From NCBI GenBank assembly GCA_022826865.1, contig JAJDUC010000028.1, positions 1 to 64,000 of the forward strand: a stretch of 64,000 nt of DNA. Direction: 5' to 3'. Shown in pieces: positions 21,440-29,186 of this stretch. Position numbers and translations under genes: made by a program. This DNA is from Anaerolineae bacterium (GTDB lineage Bacteria; Chloroflexota; Anaerolineae; Aggregatilineales; Phototrophicaceae). Below the pieces are notes generated by a model that was not told where the DNA came from, did no database searches, and saw nothing but the letters and a program-made list of their open reading frames with translations. How positions within the stretch are numbered: position 1 is the stretch's first letter; each line of letters opens with the position of its first letter.

Positions 21440-22492
21440 TCAAATTGATTGGAGAACCGCAGTAAGAACGTTTATTGATTTTAGATACTCGTCAAGAATG
21501 ATATGCTCCCGCGGCGTGTGATCCAGCGCGGAATCGCCCGGCCCATAAGCCACGATCGGGCAATTCCAACCGGGGCCTACCACATTCATATCGGAAGTGC
21601 CTGTCTTGTGGACAAAGCGTGGCACACCACCCATACTGCGGATCGCGCGCCGGAACTGGCGGCTGAGTTCGCTGTTTCTGTTGGCGGTGATGGCGGCTTC
21701 CGCGCCGCGCGCGCGCAACGTCGCGCCATTCCCAGCTGAGAATTGCGCCCGGATGCGCTCAGGCGAGCCCCCCGGCGGTAAGCGCAAGCCAATCGTCATT
21801 TCGGCGACGCCGTTCACGCCTTCTTGCCAGGTATTGATGTCGCGCAGCGAAGCGTCCAGCCGGCCGAAGATGGTGTCAATTCCCTGATTTTGATTGTCGC
21901 AAATGGCTTTGACTTCAGCCCAGAATGCGAGCGCGCGCTCAGCCGGGCTCGGTTCATCGCCGGCGCTATGCGCCAGGCCGCCCTCCCAACGCCAGTCAAG
22001 CAATAACCTTCCCTTGTATCCCAAGGTAATGCGGTCCCAGCGCGATGGTTCGCCGATCACGCAGTAGTCGGGCTGATAGCGCTGCAGGGCGTAGCGCGCG
22101 CCGCGGCTGGTCGCGGCTTCTTCTTCTACCGCGCCGATCACGATGACTCTTATGTCTTCCGACAGGCGCGCGCGGCTCGCGGCGGCGGCGAAAGCGCAGA
22201 GCGGCCCCTTGGCGTCAACGGCGCCGCGACCATAGAGTTTGCGTCCCTCGCGTTTTACAAGCGGGAATCCGGCGAATGTGTCGATATGTCCGAGGAGCAT
22301 CACTTCGCGCGCGCCGGCGCCCATGACACCCACGGCATTGCCGGCCCCGTCGACGAAAGCGTCGTCATAGCTGGCCGACTTCATCCAGTCAACAAGGCAG
22401 GCGGCCGCCTCGCTCTCTTCGCCGGAAGGGCTGGGAATGGCCACCAGATCTTGCAGCAGCTGTTCGGCGCTGCGGTCGCATGGGGCAGCCAT
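21440..22492 (-). CDS. lysK: [LysW]-lysine hydrolase (M20 family)
   Basis: VAIPSPSGEES, LGHIDTFAGFP, GRGAVDAKGPL, GAVEEEAATSRGARY; located in the lysW cluster. Start corrected to ATG 22492. Confidence 0.9.
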   Translation of the reverse strand: MAAPCDRSAEQLLQDLVAIPSPSGEESEAAACLVDWMKSASYDDAFVDGAGNAVGVMGAGAREVMLLGHIDTFAGFPLVKREGRKLYGRGAVDAKGPLCAFAAAASRARLSEDIRVIVIGAVEEEAATSRGARYALQRYQPDYCVIGEPSRWDRITLGYKGRLLLDWRWEGGLAHSAGDEPSPAERALAFWAEVKAICDNQNQGIDTIFGRLDASLRDINTWQEGVNGVAEMTIGLRLPPGGSPERIRAQFSAGNGATLRARGAEAAITANRNSELSRQFRRAIRSMGGVPRFVHKTGTSDMNVVGPGWNCPIVAYGPGDSALDHTPREHIILDEYLKSINVLTAVLQSI

Positions 22493-22494
22493 CG

Positions 22495-23661
22495 TTAGCC
22501 CAGGACCTCTTTGATCGCGGCGACGACATCCGCCAGCTGCGCGCGGTTGATGATGAGCGGCGGCAGAAGCCGCAGTGTATTCAAGCCGGCCGGCAGGGCG
22601 AGCGCGCCGCAATCTTGAAGCGCTTTCAAAACTGGCGTCACGCGCCCGCGCAACTCCAAACCGACCATTAGCCCACGTCCGCGAATGGCGCGAACGCCTC
22701 TCAAGTTGAGTGATTCCAGCTCCGCCATGAGCCAGGCGCCGTTTTCACGCGCGCCGTCTACCAGCCTCTCGGCGCGTATGGTCGAGATGGTGGCGATGGA
22801 CGCGGCGCAAGCCAGGGGATTGCCGCCGAAGGTGCTGCCATGTGTCCCACGGTCGATGGGACCGTGCACGTCGCGCCAGCATACCGCGCCCATCGGAATG
22901 CCTCCGCCGATCGCTTTGCCCAGCGCCATAATGTCGGCTGTGATGCCGGCATGCTCGCAGCCAAACCAGCGCCCGGTCCTGCCAAAACCGGTCTGAATCT
23001 CATCCATGATAAGCATGGCCCCGGTTGCATCGCAGCGTTCACGCAAGAATTGTAGATAGATGTCATCAGCCGGATGCACGCCGCCTTCGCCTTGTATTGG
23101 TTCGATCACAACCGCCGCGGTCGTTTCGCTTATCGCCTCTCCCGCCGCTTCGATATCGTTATACGGGATATGTTCAACTTCCGGCAGCCAGTCCTGGAAC
23201 GGCTGGCGGTATTTCCTTGTCCAGGTCAGCGATAGCGCGCCGGCGGTCCGACCGTGGAAAGCGCGCTTCGAGGCCACAATCCCGCCGCGGCCGGTCAGTA
23301 ATTTTGCCACCTTGAGCGCGCCTTCAATCGCTTCCGCGCCGCTGTTGCACAAGAAGAAGCGATTGAGGTCGGCCGGCGTGACCGTCCGCAACAAGGCGTA
23401 CAATTCGGCGCGGCGGTCGTTGTAGAAAGACTCATGGCTGGTCACAAGCGTGGAGGCCTGGGCCGTGATGGCGTTCAGAACGGCGGGATGGCAATGCCCC
23501 AGGGCGGCGACGCCCTGGCCACTGGTCGCGTCCAGGTAGCGAACCCCATCGAGATCGTAAACATATACGCCTTCGCCCCGTACAAGAGCGGTAGGCCGCT
23601 TGCCATAAGCGCCCGAGCCATGGCGATCTTCCAATTCAAAGGCAGTTTCAATTTCTATCAT
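22495..23661 (-). CDS. lysJ: [LysW]-aminoadipate semialdehyde transaminase
   Basis: Class III aminotransferase (LDATSGQGVAALGHCHPAV, MDEIQTGFGRTGRWFGCEH, HGSTFGGNPLACAA); start ATG 23661 overlapping the lysZ stop. Confidence 0.92.
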   Translation of the reverse strand: MIEIETAFELEDRHGSGAYGKRPTALVRGEGVYVYDLDGVRYLDATSGQGVAALGHCHPAVLNAITAQASTLVTSHESFYNDRRAELYALLRTVTPADLNRFFLCNSGAEAIEGALKVAKLLTGRGGIVASKRAFHGRTAGALSLTWTRKYRQPFQDWLPEVEHIPYNDIEAAGEAISETTAAVVIEPIQGEGGVHPADDIYLQFLRERCDATGAMLIMDEIQTGFGRTGRWFGCEHAGITADIMALGKAIGGGIPMGAVCWRDVHGPIDRGTHGSTFGGNPLACAASIATISTIRAERLVDGARENGAWLMAELESLNLRGVRAIRGRGLMVGLELRGRVTPVLKALQDCGALALPAGLNTLRLLPPLIINRAQLADVVAAIKEVLG

Positions 23662-24467
23662 GCTGTAAACCTCGTGCCGGCGCCGGAGAGCGCTCGCGAG
23701 ACCGGGCGCGGCAGGCGGCCGTCGCCAATGATCACGGATTCTACGCCGGCCTCCAGCGCTTCCTGGGCGGCGAGCACCTTGCGCTTCATCCGCCCCTGCG
23801 CCCATTCAAGCGCGCGGTCGATATCCGCTAGCGCGATTGACTCCACGAATGAAGATTCGTCCGGAAATTGGCGGTAAAGTCCGCGCACATTGCTCAATAT
23901 CACCAGGTTCGCCGCATGAAAGGCGCCGGCTACGGTCGCCGCGGCCCGGTCTCCATCGACATTTAGCAATCCATCATCGCTGTTCGCCATCGGCGGCAAC
24001 ACCGGCACCTGGTTTTGAGCAAGGGCCTGGCGGAGGCTTGCCGCGTTCAGACCGCGAATTGCCCCACTGTGATCATCGCGCACCATGCGTCGGCGGCCGT
24101 TCACCAGGGCGCGAATCGCTTTCTTGCGTTCCCCCCGCAAGGCCACATTTTCAGCAACGAAACCGGCCGCATTGACGTCAAGTTGACACAAGCCGGCCAC
24201 AAGCCGCTCATTCGCGCTTGTGGCGGCGCTAACATAGATATCGCGGACGGCGGGCGGCGTGTAACGGGAACTGTGCCCGGAGGGCGAGATCAGATTCTGC
24301 ACGGCAACGCCCAACTCGGCGCAGAGTTGATTCATCGCCGTGCTGACGCCATGAACAACAATCAATGGACGCTCCGCGGCGATGCGAGCCAGGTCATCAC
24401 AAGCGGCATCCAGGTCTAGGCCTTCGCCGCCACCGAGTTTCACAACCAGCAAGTCTTTCCGGGACAT
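23658..24467 (-). CDS. lysZ: [LysW]-aminoadipate kinase
   Basis: Amino acid kinase fold (LLVVKLGGGEG...VVHGVSTAMNQL; NVDGDRAAA) with LysZ-like divergence from ArgB. Confidence 0.92.
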   Translation of the reverse strand: MSRKDLLVVKLGGGEGLDLDAACDDLARIAAERPLIVVHGVSTAMNQLCAELGVAVQNLISPSGHSSRYTPPAVRDIYVSAATSANERLVAGLCQLDVNAAGFVAENVALRGERKKAIRALVNGRRRMVRDDHSGAIRGLNAASLRQALAQNQVPVLPPMANSDDGLLNVDGDRAAATVAGAFHAANLVILSNVRGLYRQFPDESSFVESIALADIDRALEWAQGRMKRKVLAAQEALEAGVESVIIGDGRLPRPVSRALSGAGTRFTA

Positions 24468-24480
24468 TGCTAACCCGCCT

Positions 24481-25506
24481 CTATGGATAAATGCCGGGGA
24501 ATTCAAGCCCGGTCGTTTCTTCAAAACCAAACATGAGATTCATCGATTGAACGGCGCTGCCCGCAGCGCCTTTGCCCAGATTGTCCAAGGCGGCGATCAG
24601 GACCAGGTGCCGTCCATCGCCCGCCAAGTCAAAGCCGATATCGCAGAAGTTGCTGCCGGCGACGATGCGCGGCTCGGGCAGGCGGTGCAAGCCGACTTTG
24701 CCGCTCACCAAGCGCAGAAAGGGCTCGTCGCGATATTGCCCGCGATACAGACGCCAGATATCGCGCTCGACCAGTGGCTCGCCTAAATCGCAATGCGCCA
24801 GCAGGTGTACGCCGCGCACCATTTCAATCGCTGTCACCGCGAAACGAATGGGGACCGCGCAGCCGAGGACCATTTGCACTTCCGCCATATGGCGGTGGCC
24901 CGATGCTTTGTAGGTACGGACGGCGCCGCTGCGCACCGGGTGATGCGAGCCGGCATTGCCTTTGTTGCCGCCTTCGGAGGAACCAACCTTGATCTCTATC
25001 AGCGCGCGCTCAAGCAGGCCCGCCTTCACCAAGGGCAGCAGCGCCAGATTCACCGCGGTCGCGTTGCAGCCGACGCCGCTGACGCAATCGACGCCCCGCA
25101 GCAGCTCGCGATTGACTTCGGGCAAACCATAGACGAAGCGGTCCAACCATTGCGGCGCGGGATGCGTCTCGCCGTACCAGCGCTCGTAGGCCGATGCGGA
25201 ATCCAGGCGAAAATCAGCCGAGAGATCGATCAGCTTCGGCGCCAGCGCCGCGTAGCGGTCGATTGCGTCGGCGACGGTCCCATGCGGCAGCGCCAGGAAG
25301 AGCAGATCACATTTTTCCAGCGTATCGGGATGGATGAACTTTAAGTTGGAGACGCCGCGCATGTTCGGATGTACGCTGTGAATGTAGCGCCCGGCATGTT
25401 CCCGGCTTGTGATCTGCGCCAATTCCACGCCGGGATGAAAATGCAGCAGGCGCAGCAGCTCGCCTCCGGTGTATCCGCTGCCCCCGACAATGCCCGCTCG
25501 AATCAC
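24481..25506 (-). CDS. lysY: [LysW]-L-2-aminoadipate 6-phosphate reductase
   Basis: IRAGIVGGSGYTGGELLRLLHFHPGVELAQITSREHAGRYIHSVHPNMRG; ArgC/LysY family; 5th gene of the lysW cluster. Confidence 0.93.
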   Translation of the reverse strand: MIRAGIVGGSGYTGGELLRLLHFHPGVELAQITSREHAGRYIHSVHPNMRGVSNLKFIHPDTLEKCDLLFLALPHGTVADAIDRYAALAPKLIDLSADFRLDSASAYERWYGETHPAPQWLDRFVYGLPEVNRELLRGVDCVSGVGCNATAVNLALLPLVKAGLLERALIEIKVGSSEGGNKGNAGSHHPVRSGAVRTYKASGHRHMAEVQMVLGCAVPIRFAVTAIEMVRGVHLLAHCDLGEPLVERDIWRLYRGQYRDEPFLRLVSGKVGLHRLPEPRIVAGSNFCDIGFDLAGDGRHLVLIAALDNLGKGAAGSAVQSMNLMFGFEETTGLEFPGIYP

Positions 25507-26381
25507 GCGATCGCTCCAACTTGTTCGATAACAAAATCGATTACTTCCTGCGCGATGTCGACGCCGGTTGGTTTGCTGCTGTTGCGAAACTCCATCGTGT
25601 GATTGATTTCGTTTACGACATAGCGCCCGGTCGCGTCTTCCAGCAAATCAATCGCAAGGATGCCGCCGCCTACGGCCCGCGCCGCGCGGACGCAGATATT
25701 GTCAAGCGCGGCGTTAACCGGGCAGTTCGTGGCAAGGCCGCCGCGGGCGGTGTTTGTGATCCAGTGGTTGGATGCGCGGTATATGGCGGCGATCGTTCTG
25801 TCGCCGACCACAAACGCGCGAATGTCGCGCCCCGGTTTTTCCACGTATTCTTGTACGTAATAAATGTGATGGTTGTAATCGCCCAGCGTCTGGCGATGTT
25901 CCAGGATGGCCTCGGCGCTGTCGCGGTTGTGGACGCGCGCCAAGAGCCGGCCCCAGGATCCGGTCACCGGTTTCAGCACAGCCGGATATTCGACATTTTC
26001 AATCGCCTGCAGGGCGCTGTCCGGCGTGAAGGCTACACGCGTATGCGGCTGCGGTATGTCATGCCGTGTCAGAGCGATGCTCGTGCGCAGCTTGTCGCCG
26101 CAGACGGCGGCCGTTTCGTAAGTATTGTAGCTGCGCAGGCCCCAACTGTTCAGGATGGCCAGCGCATACATGCCGCGCGACGTGCTGACGCAGCGCTCGA
26201 AGATGAAGTCGTAATCGCGCCAGGCGCAGCCGGAGGGCGCAAGCTGCTCGGCGCCCTGAGTGAGATTAAAGTTCAGCTCGCGGTCCAGAATGATATCCGG
26301 GCTGATGTCGCGGCTGTTAAATGCCGCAATAATCAACTTTTCTTCCGCGCGAATATGCGTGACAAGCAAGGCGACGCGCAT
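25503..26381 (-). CDS. lysX: [LysW]-aminoadipate ligase (ATP-grasp)
   Basis: RVALLVTHIRAEEKLI, ATP-grasp domain with VLKPVTGSWGRLLARV and EINHTMEFRNS; start ATG 26381. Confidence 0.93.
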   Translation of the reverse strand: MRVALLVTHIRAEEKLIIAAFNSRDISPDIILDRELNFNLTQGAEQLAPSGCAWRDYDFIFERCVSTSRGMYALAILNSWGLRSYNTYETAAVCGDKLRTSIALTRHDIPQPHTRVAFTPDSALQAIENVEYPAVLKPVTGSWGRLLARVHNRDSAEAILEHRQTLGDYNHHIYYVQEYVEKPGRDIRAFVVGDRTIAAIYRASNHWITNTARGGLATNCPVNAALDNICVRAARAVGGGILAIDLLEDATGRYVVNEINHTMEFRNSSKPTGVDIAQEVIDFVIEQVGAIA

Positions 26382-26385
26382 GAGA

Positions 26386-26562
26386 TTATTCTCCCCAATC
26401 CTCTTCGACTTCCGGCGCCAACTCAAGCTCGATGGGGTCCAGGCACATAATCTCCAGCTCAGTGCCGCACTCCTCACAAGACAGGAGTTCGTTTTCCATG
26501 GCATCGTGAGGGATTAATATCACGGCGTCGCACTCCGGGCATAGCGGCGTTCCAGTTGTCAT
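26386..26562 (-). CDS. lysW: LysW amino-group carrier protein (58 aa; not in supplied ORF track)
   Basis: Translation MTTGTPLCPECDAVILIPHDAMENELLSCEECGTELEIMCLDPIELELAPEVEEDWGE*: two CxxC zinc knuckles and the C-terminal EDWGE signature of LysW; GAGGGG SD; immediately upstream of lysX. Confidence 0.95.
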   Translation of the reverse strand: MTTGTPLCPECDAVILIPHDAMENELLSCEECGTELEIMCLDPIELELAPEVEEDWGE

Positions 26563-26595
26563 TTTCCCCTCTTTTCTTCTCCCAGCGTCACAATC

Positions 26596-26619
26596 AAAAA
26601 ACCCGCCGTACGGGCGGGT
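26596..26619 (-). terminator. Intrinsic terminator (attenuator) in the lysW 5' leader
   Basis: Minus strand ACCCGCC-CGTAC-GGCGGGT followed by TTTTT; 36 nt upstream of the lysW ATG with no room for another promoter. Confidence 0.88.
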
Positions 26620-26659
26620 CTGCGTTTAACGTTGGATGACTACACAAACAAGCCCATAC
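26608..26659 (-). promoter_or_regulatory. Candidate antiterminator helix of the lys attenuator
   Basis: Minus strand 26659-26642 GUAUGGGCUUGUUUGUGU pairs with 26625-26608 ACGCAGACCCGCCCGUAC: 8 bp, a 2x2 mismatch, 8 bp, with a 16-nt loop. It fully overlaps the terminator 5' arm (26613-26619). Confidence 0.78.
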
Positions 26660-26728
26660 TCAGCGGGTGCGGGTCTTCTTAGCCTTTTTGCTGCTGCGAT
26701 GGTCTGGGCGCATGGCGTCGCGCTTCAT
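26660..26728 (-). CDS. Candidate lysine leader peptide MKRDAMRPDHRSSKKAKKTRTR
   Basis: 22-codon ORF with AAA AAG GCT AAG AAG (26675-26689) near its end, between a promoter and the terminator/antiterminator pair. SD is weak. The tracked 64-aa ORF in this frame starts upstream of the predicted promoter. Confidence 0.75.
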   Translation of the reverse strand: MKRDAMRPDHRSSKKAKKTRTR

Positions 26729-26742
26729 GTCAATTCCATTTA

Positions 26743-26769
26743 CAACATCGCACTTTAGCTTCGATGTTG
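26743..26769 (-). repeat. Perfect 8-bp inverted repeat at the predicted lys-operon transcription start (operator or 5' stem-loop)
   Basis: CAACATCG-N11-CGATGTTG on the minus strand, starting 8 nt after the -10 box. Confidence 0.6.
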
Positions 26770-26776
26770 GGAATCT

Positions 26777-26804
26777 ACTATATTCAATTTGTACTAAATG
26801 CCAA
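26777..26804 (-). promoter_or_regulatory. sigma70-type promoter of the lysW operon
   Basis: Minus strand TTGGCA (26804-26799), 16-nt spacer, TATAGT (26782-26777), in the intergenic gap after the kinase stop. Confidence 0.7.
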
Positions 26805-26825
26805 ACTAAACATACATCATTCAAA

Positions 26826-27767
26826 TCAATAGCCGAAGCGGGCCAGCGATTCACGCAGGGGCGGAAGATACTTCTCGCCGAAGATTGTCAAATGCACGAG
26901 CAGAGGATACAAGTTATAGATATGCCGCCTCGTCTCGAAGAACTCGGCCGCCAGCGGGATCCGTTCGCGATACGTTTGGAAGAAGGCCTCGCCTACACCG
27001 TCAAACAGTGTCATATAGGCCAATTCAATTTCATTGTGCGCATAGTAGAGCGCGGGATCAATGATGCCCACAACGCGCCCGCCTCGCGCGATCACATTCG
27101 TCCGCCACATGTCCCCGTGGATGAGGCAAGGATAACTCGGTTCAATCAAAAACTCGTCCAAAGCCCCGGCGATGCGCAGGAGCCGCTCCTCAAGCGCCGG
27201 CGGCAGATGGCCGCTCTCTCGCGCCACTTCGACCATGTAGAGCAGACGCTGTTCGCGGAAGAAACTGATCCATGACATCGACTGCGAATTCGGCTGGCGC
27301 AGCGGTCCAATCAAGGTATCGCGCTCGAGCCCATAAGCCTCGCCTCGCGCTTGATGACAATCGGCCAGCAGTTGCGCAAGATGAGGCAGGCTCGCGCCGC
27401 TCCATTCCGCCTCCCCGGCGATGTGCTCCATGAGCAGCAGGTTCGGCTCGGCATGCAAAACTTGGGGCACGGGCAATCGTGACTTGTCGCGAAGGTAGCG
27501 CAGCATATAAGCTTCGACCGTCAAGTCGTGGCCGCCTTCGCCGACCTTGGCCACGATGGATGTAGCGTCGGCGAGGTCTAGCCGCAGCACCTGGCTGATC
27601 ATGCCGCCGGGGAGCGGCTGCGCTCGGACCAGGCGGCGCTGAAGCAAAGTCTCGATCCTCTCTTTTTTCAAACCGCCATTTACGGTAGCCGAGGACCCTT
27701 GATCTTTTGCGTGAACGCGGTAGCCATTCTCGCTGCCGCCGAGCGGCTGTGATAGCGCTTGATTCAT
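26826..27767 (-). CDS. Fructosamine kinase family protein
   Basis: LIHGDMWRTNV...GIIDPALYYAHNEIELAYMTLF, FN3K-like; start ATG 27767. Confidence 0.88.
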   Translation of the reverse strand: MNQALSQPLGGSENGYRVHAKDQGSSATVNGGLKKERIETLLQRRLVRAQPLPGGMISQVLRLDLADATSIVAKVGEGGHDLTVEAYMLRYLRDKSRLPVPQVLHAEPNLLLMEHIAGEAEWSGASLPHLAQLLADCHQARGEAYGLERDTLIGPLRQPNSQSMSWISFFREQRLLYMVEVARESGHLPPALEERLLRIAGALDEFLIEPSYPCLIHGDMWRTNVIARGGRVVGIIDPALYYAHNEIELAYMTLFDGVGEAFFQTYRERIPLAAEFFETRRHIYNLYPLLVHLTIFGEKYLPPLRESLARFGY

Positions 27768-27895
27768 TCTGCTTTCCCGTTGGCCCGACGCTTGACGCAG
27801 CCTTCGCCAAACCACGCAAAGGGCGGCTTGACAGCGTATGAGCCCAAGCTGTATAATCCGCATGATTATGCCCGAAATTGCACAGGAGTAAATGG

Positions 27896-28081
27896 ATGGG
27901 CCCCCTTCCCAAACGCAAGGTGTCGAAGTCGCGGCGAGACCGCCGCCGTTCCCATCACGCCTTGACGCTCAATCACTTGGTGGAATGCGATAATTGCGGA
28001 GAGTATCGTATCGCGCACCGCGTCTGCCCAAAATGCGGATGGTATCGTGGGGAGCTGATTGTTGAAGTCAAGAGCGACTGA
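27896..28081 (+). CDS. rpmF: 50S ribosomal protein L32
   Basis: MGPLPKRKVSKSRRDRRRSHHAL...CDNCGEYRIAHRVCPKCGWYRGE; SD GGAG. Confidence 0.95.
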   Translation: MGPLPKRKVSKSRRDRRRSHHALTLNHLVECDNCGEYRIAHRVCPKCGWYRGELIVEVKSD

Positions 28082-28115
28082 CGCTCGCTTGGGCGTCTCC
28101 GGATTTGACCAAAAG

Positions 28116-28140
28116 ACCGTGCCAACGTTGCGCGGTTTTT
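28116..28140 (+). terminator. Intrinsic terminator after rpmF
   Basis: ACCGTGC-CAACGTT-GCGCGGT (one G-U pair) followed by TTTTT, preceded by AAAA. Confidence 0.75.
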
Positions 28141-28222
28141 CTTTGCGCAGGGCCTGAGAGATTCTCGCCGGCGCGCCGGGATTGGCCTTATCGGTTCAGG
28201 AATTAAACTGCGGATTAGAATA

Positions 28223-29173
28223 ATGGATTGGAAGACAAGCGCTATACTGTTCCCCGGTCAGGGTTCGCAAGCGCTGGGCATGGGCGCGGACTTCGCGCAA
28301 GACTGCGAACTCGCGCGCGAGACATTTCGGCAAGCGGACGTGATCCTCGGCTATGAGCTATCGCAAATCTGTTGGGAGGGTCCGGCGGACATCCTCGACC
28401 AGACGATCCATACCCAGCCCGCGCTTTACGTCTGCAGCCTGGCTATCTGGCGTGTTCTGCAAGAGCGGCTCCCGGCCGCGCGACCGGCTTGGGTCGCCGG
28501 CCACAGTCTGGGCGAATTTTCGGCTCTGACGGCGGCCGGCGCCTTGAGTTTTGAAGACGGACTGCGATTGGTTCAGGCGCGCGGACGACTGATGCATCAG
28601 GCAGGGGCTGAGAATCCGGGCGCCATGGCGGCGGTATTGGGGCTGGATGCCGCGCAAGTTGAAGAATTGTGCGCGGCGGTCTCGCGTGTAACTGGGCGGA
28701 GGGCCGTCCTGGCGAACGACAACTGCCCGGGTCAGGCCGTGGTTTCCGGCGACGTGAAGGCCGTCGATCAACTAATATCCGCCGCGAAGGAGGCCGGAGC
28801 GCGTCGGGCGCTCAAGTTGTCCGTCAGTGTGGCGGCGCACTCTCCGCTGATGTCGACAGCGCAGTCAGGATTCCAGAAGGCTCTGGATGCAACTGAGTTT
28901 TCGCCGCCGTCCATCCCGATCTATGGCAATGTCGCGGGCCGCCCCTTGACATCAGTGGCGGCTATTCGCGCCGAACTGGCGCAGCAGTTGACCCAGTCAG
29001 TGCGCTGGGCGGATTCCATGCGCGCCCTCATTGAAGCCGGCGCGCAGACCTTCATTGAGGTTGGGGCCGGCAATGTGCTGACGGGCTTGATGCGCCGCAT
29101 CGACCGCAGCAAAGGTCGCGTCAACTTGAACACACTGGCGTCTTTCAAGGAGTTGCTGGCGGGGCAATCCTGA
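28223..29173 (+). CDS. fabD: Malonyl-CoA:ACP transacylase
   Basis: ILFPGQGSQALGMG, GHSLGEFSAL and VAAHSPLM motifs. Confidence 0.95.
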   Translation: MDWKTSAILFPGQGSQALGMGADFAQDCELARETFRQADVILGYELSQICWEGPADILDQTIHTQPALYVCSLAIWRVLQERLPAARPAWVAGHSLGEFSALTAAGALSFEDGLRLVQARGRLMHQAGAENPGAMAAVLGLDAAQVEELCAAVSRVTGRRAVLANDNCPGQAVVSGDVKAVDQLISAAKEAGARRALKLSVSVAAHSPLMSTAQSGFQKALDATEFSPPSIPIYGNVAGRPLTSVAAIRAELAQQLTQSVRWADSMRALIEAGAQTFIEVGAGNVLTGLMRRIDRSKGRVNLNTLASFKELLAGQS

Positions 29174-29186
29174 TGGAGGCGCGGCT

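Noticed and set aside
26596-26619. Hairpin as a simple terminator of the upstream fructosamine kinase gene
   Set aside because: A promoter lies between the kinase stop and the hairpin, only 36 nt separate hairpin and lysW ATG with no room for another promoter, and an overlapping alternative helix exists. Not formally excluded; listed as the main competing explanation.
26660-26854. 64-aa ORF given in the track as a normal CDS
   Set aside because: It starts upstream of the predicted promoter and inside the upstream gene's end; only its last 22 codons (from ATG 26728) make sense as a leader peptide.
28150-28215. CTGAGAGATTCTC region before fabD as a possible riboswitch fragment
   Set aside because: Only a short palindromic resemblance; no conserved riboswitch core could be assembled.
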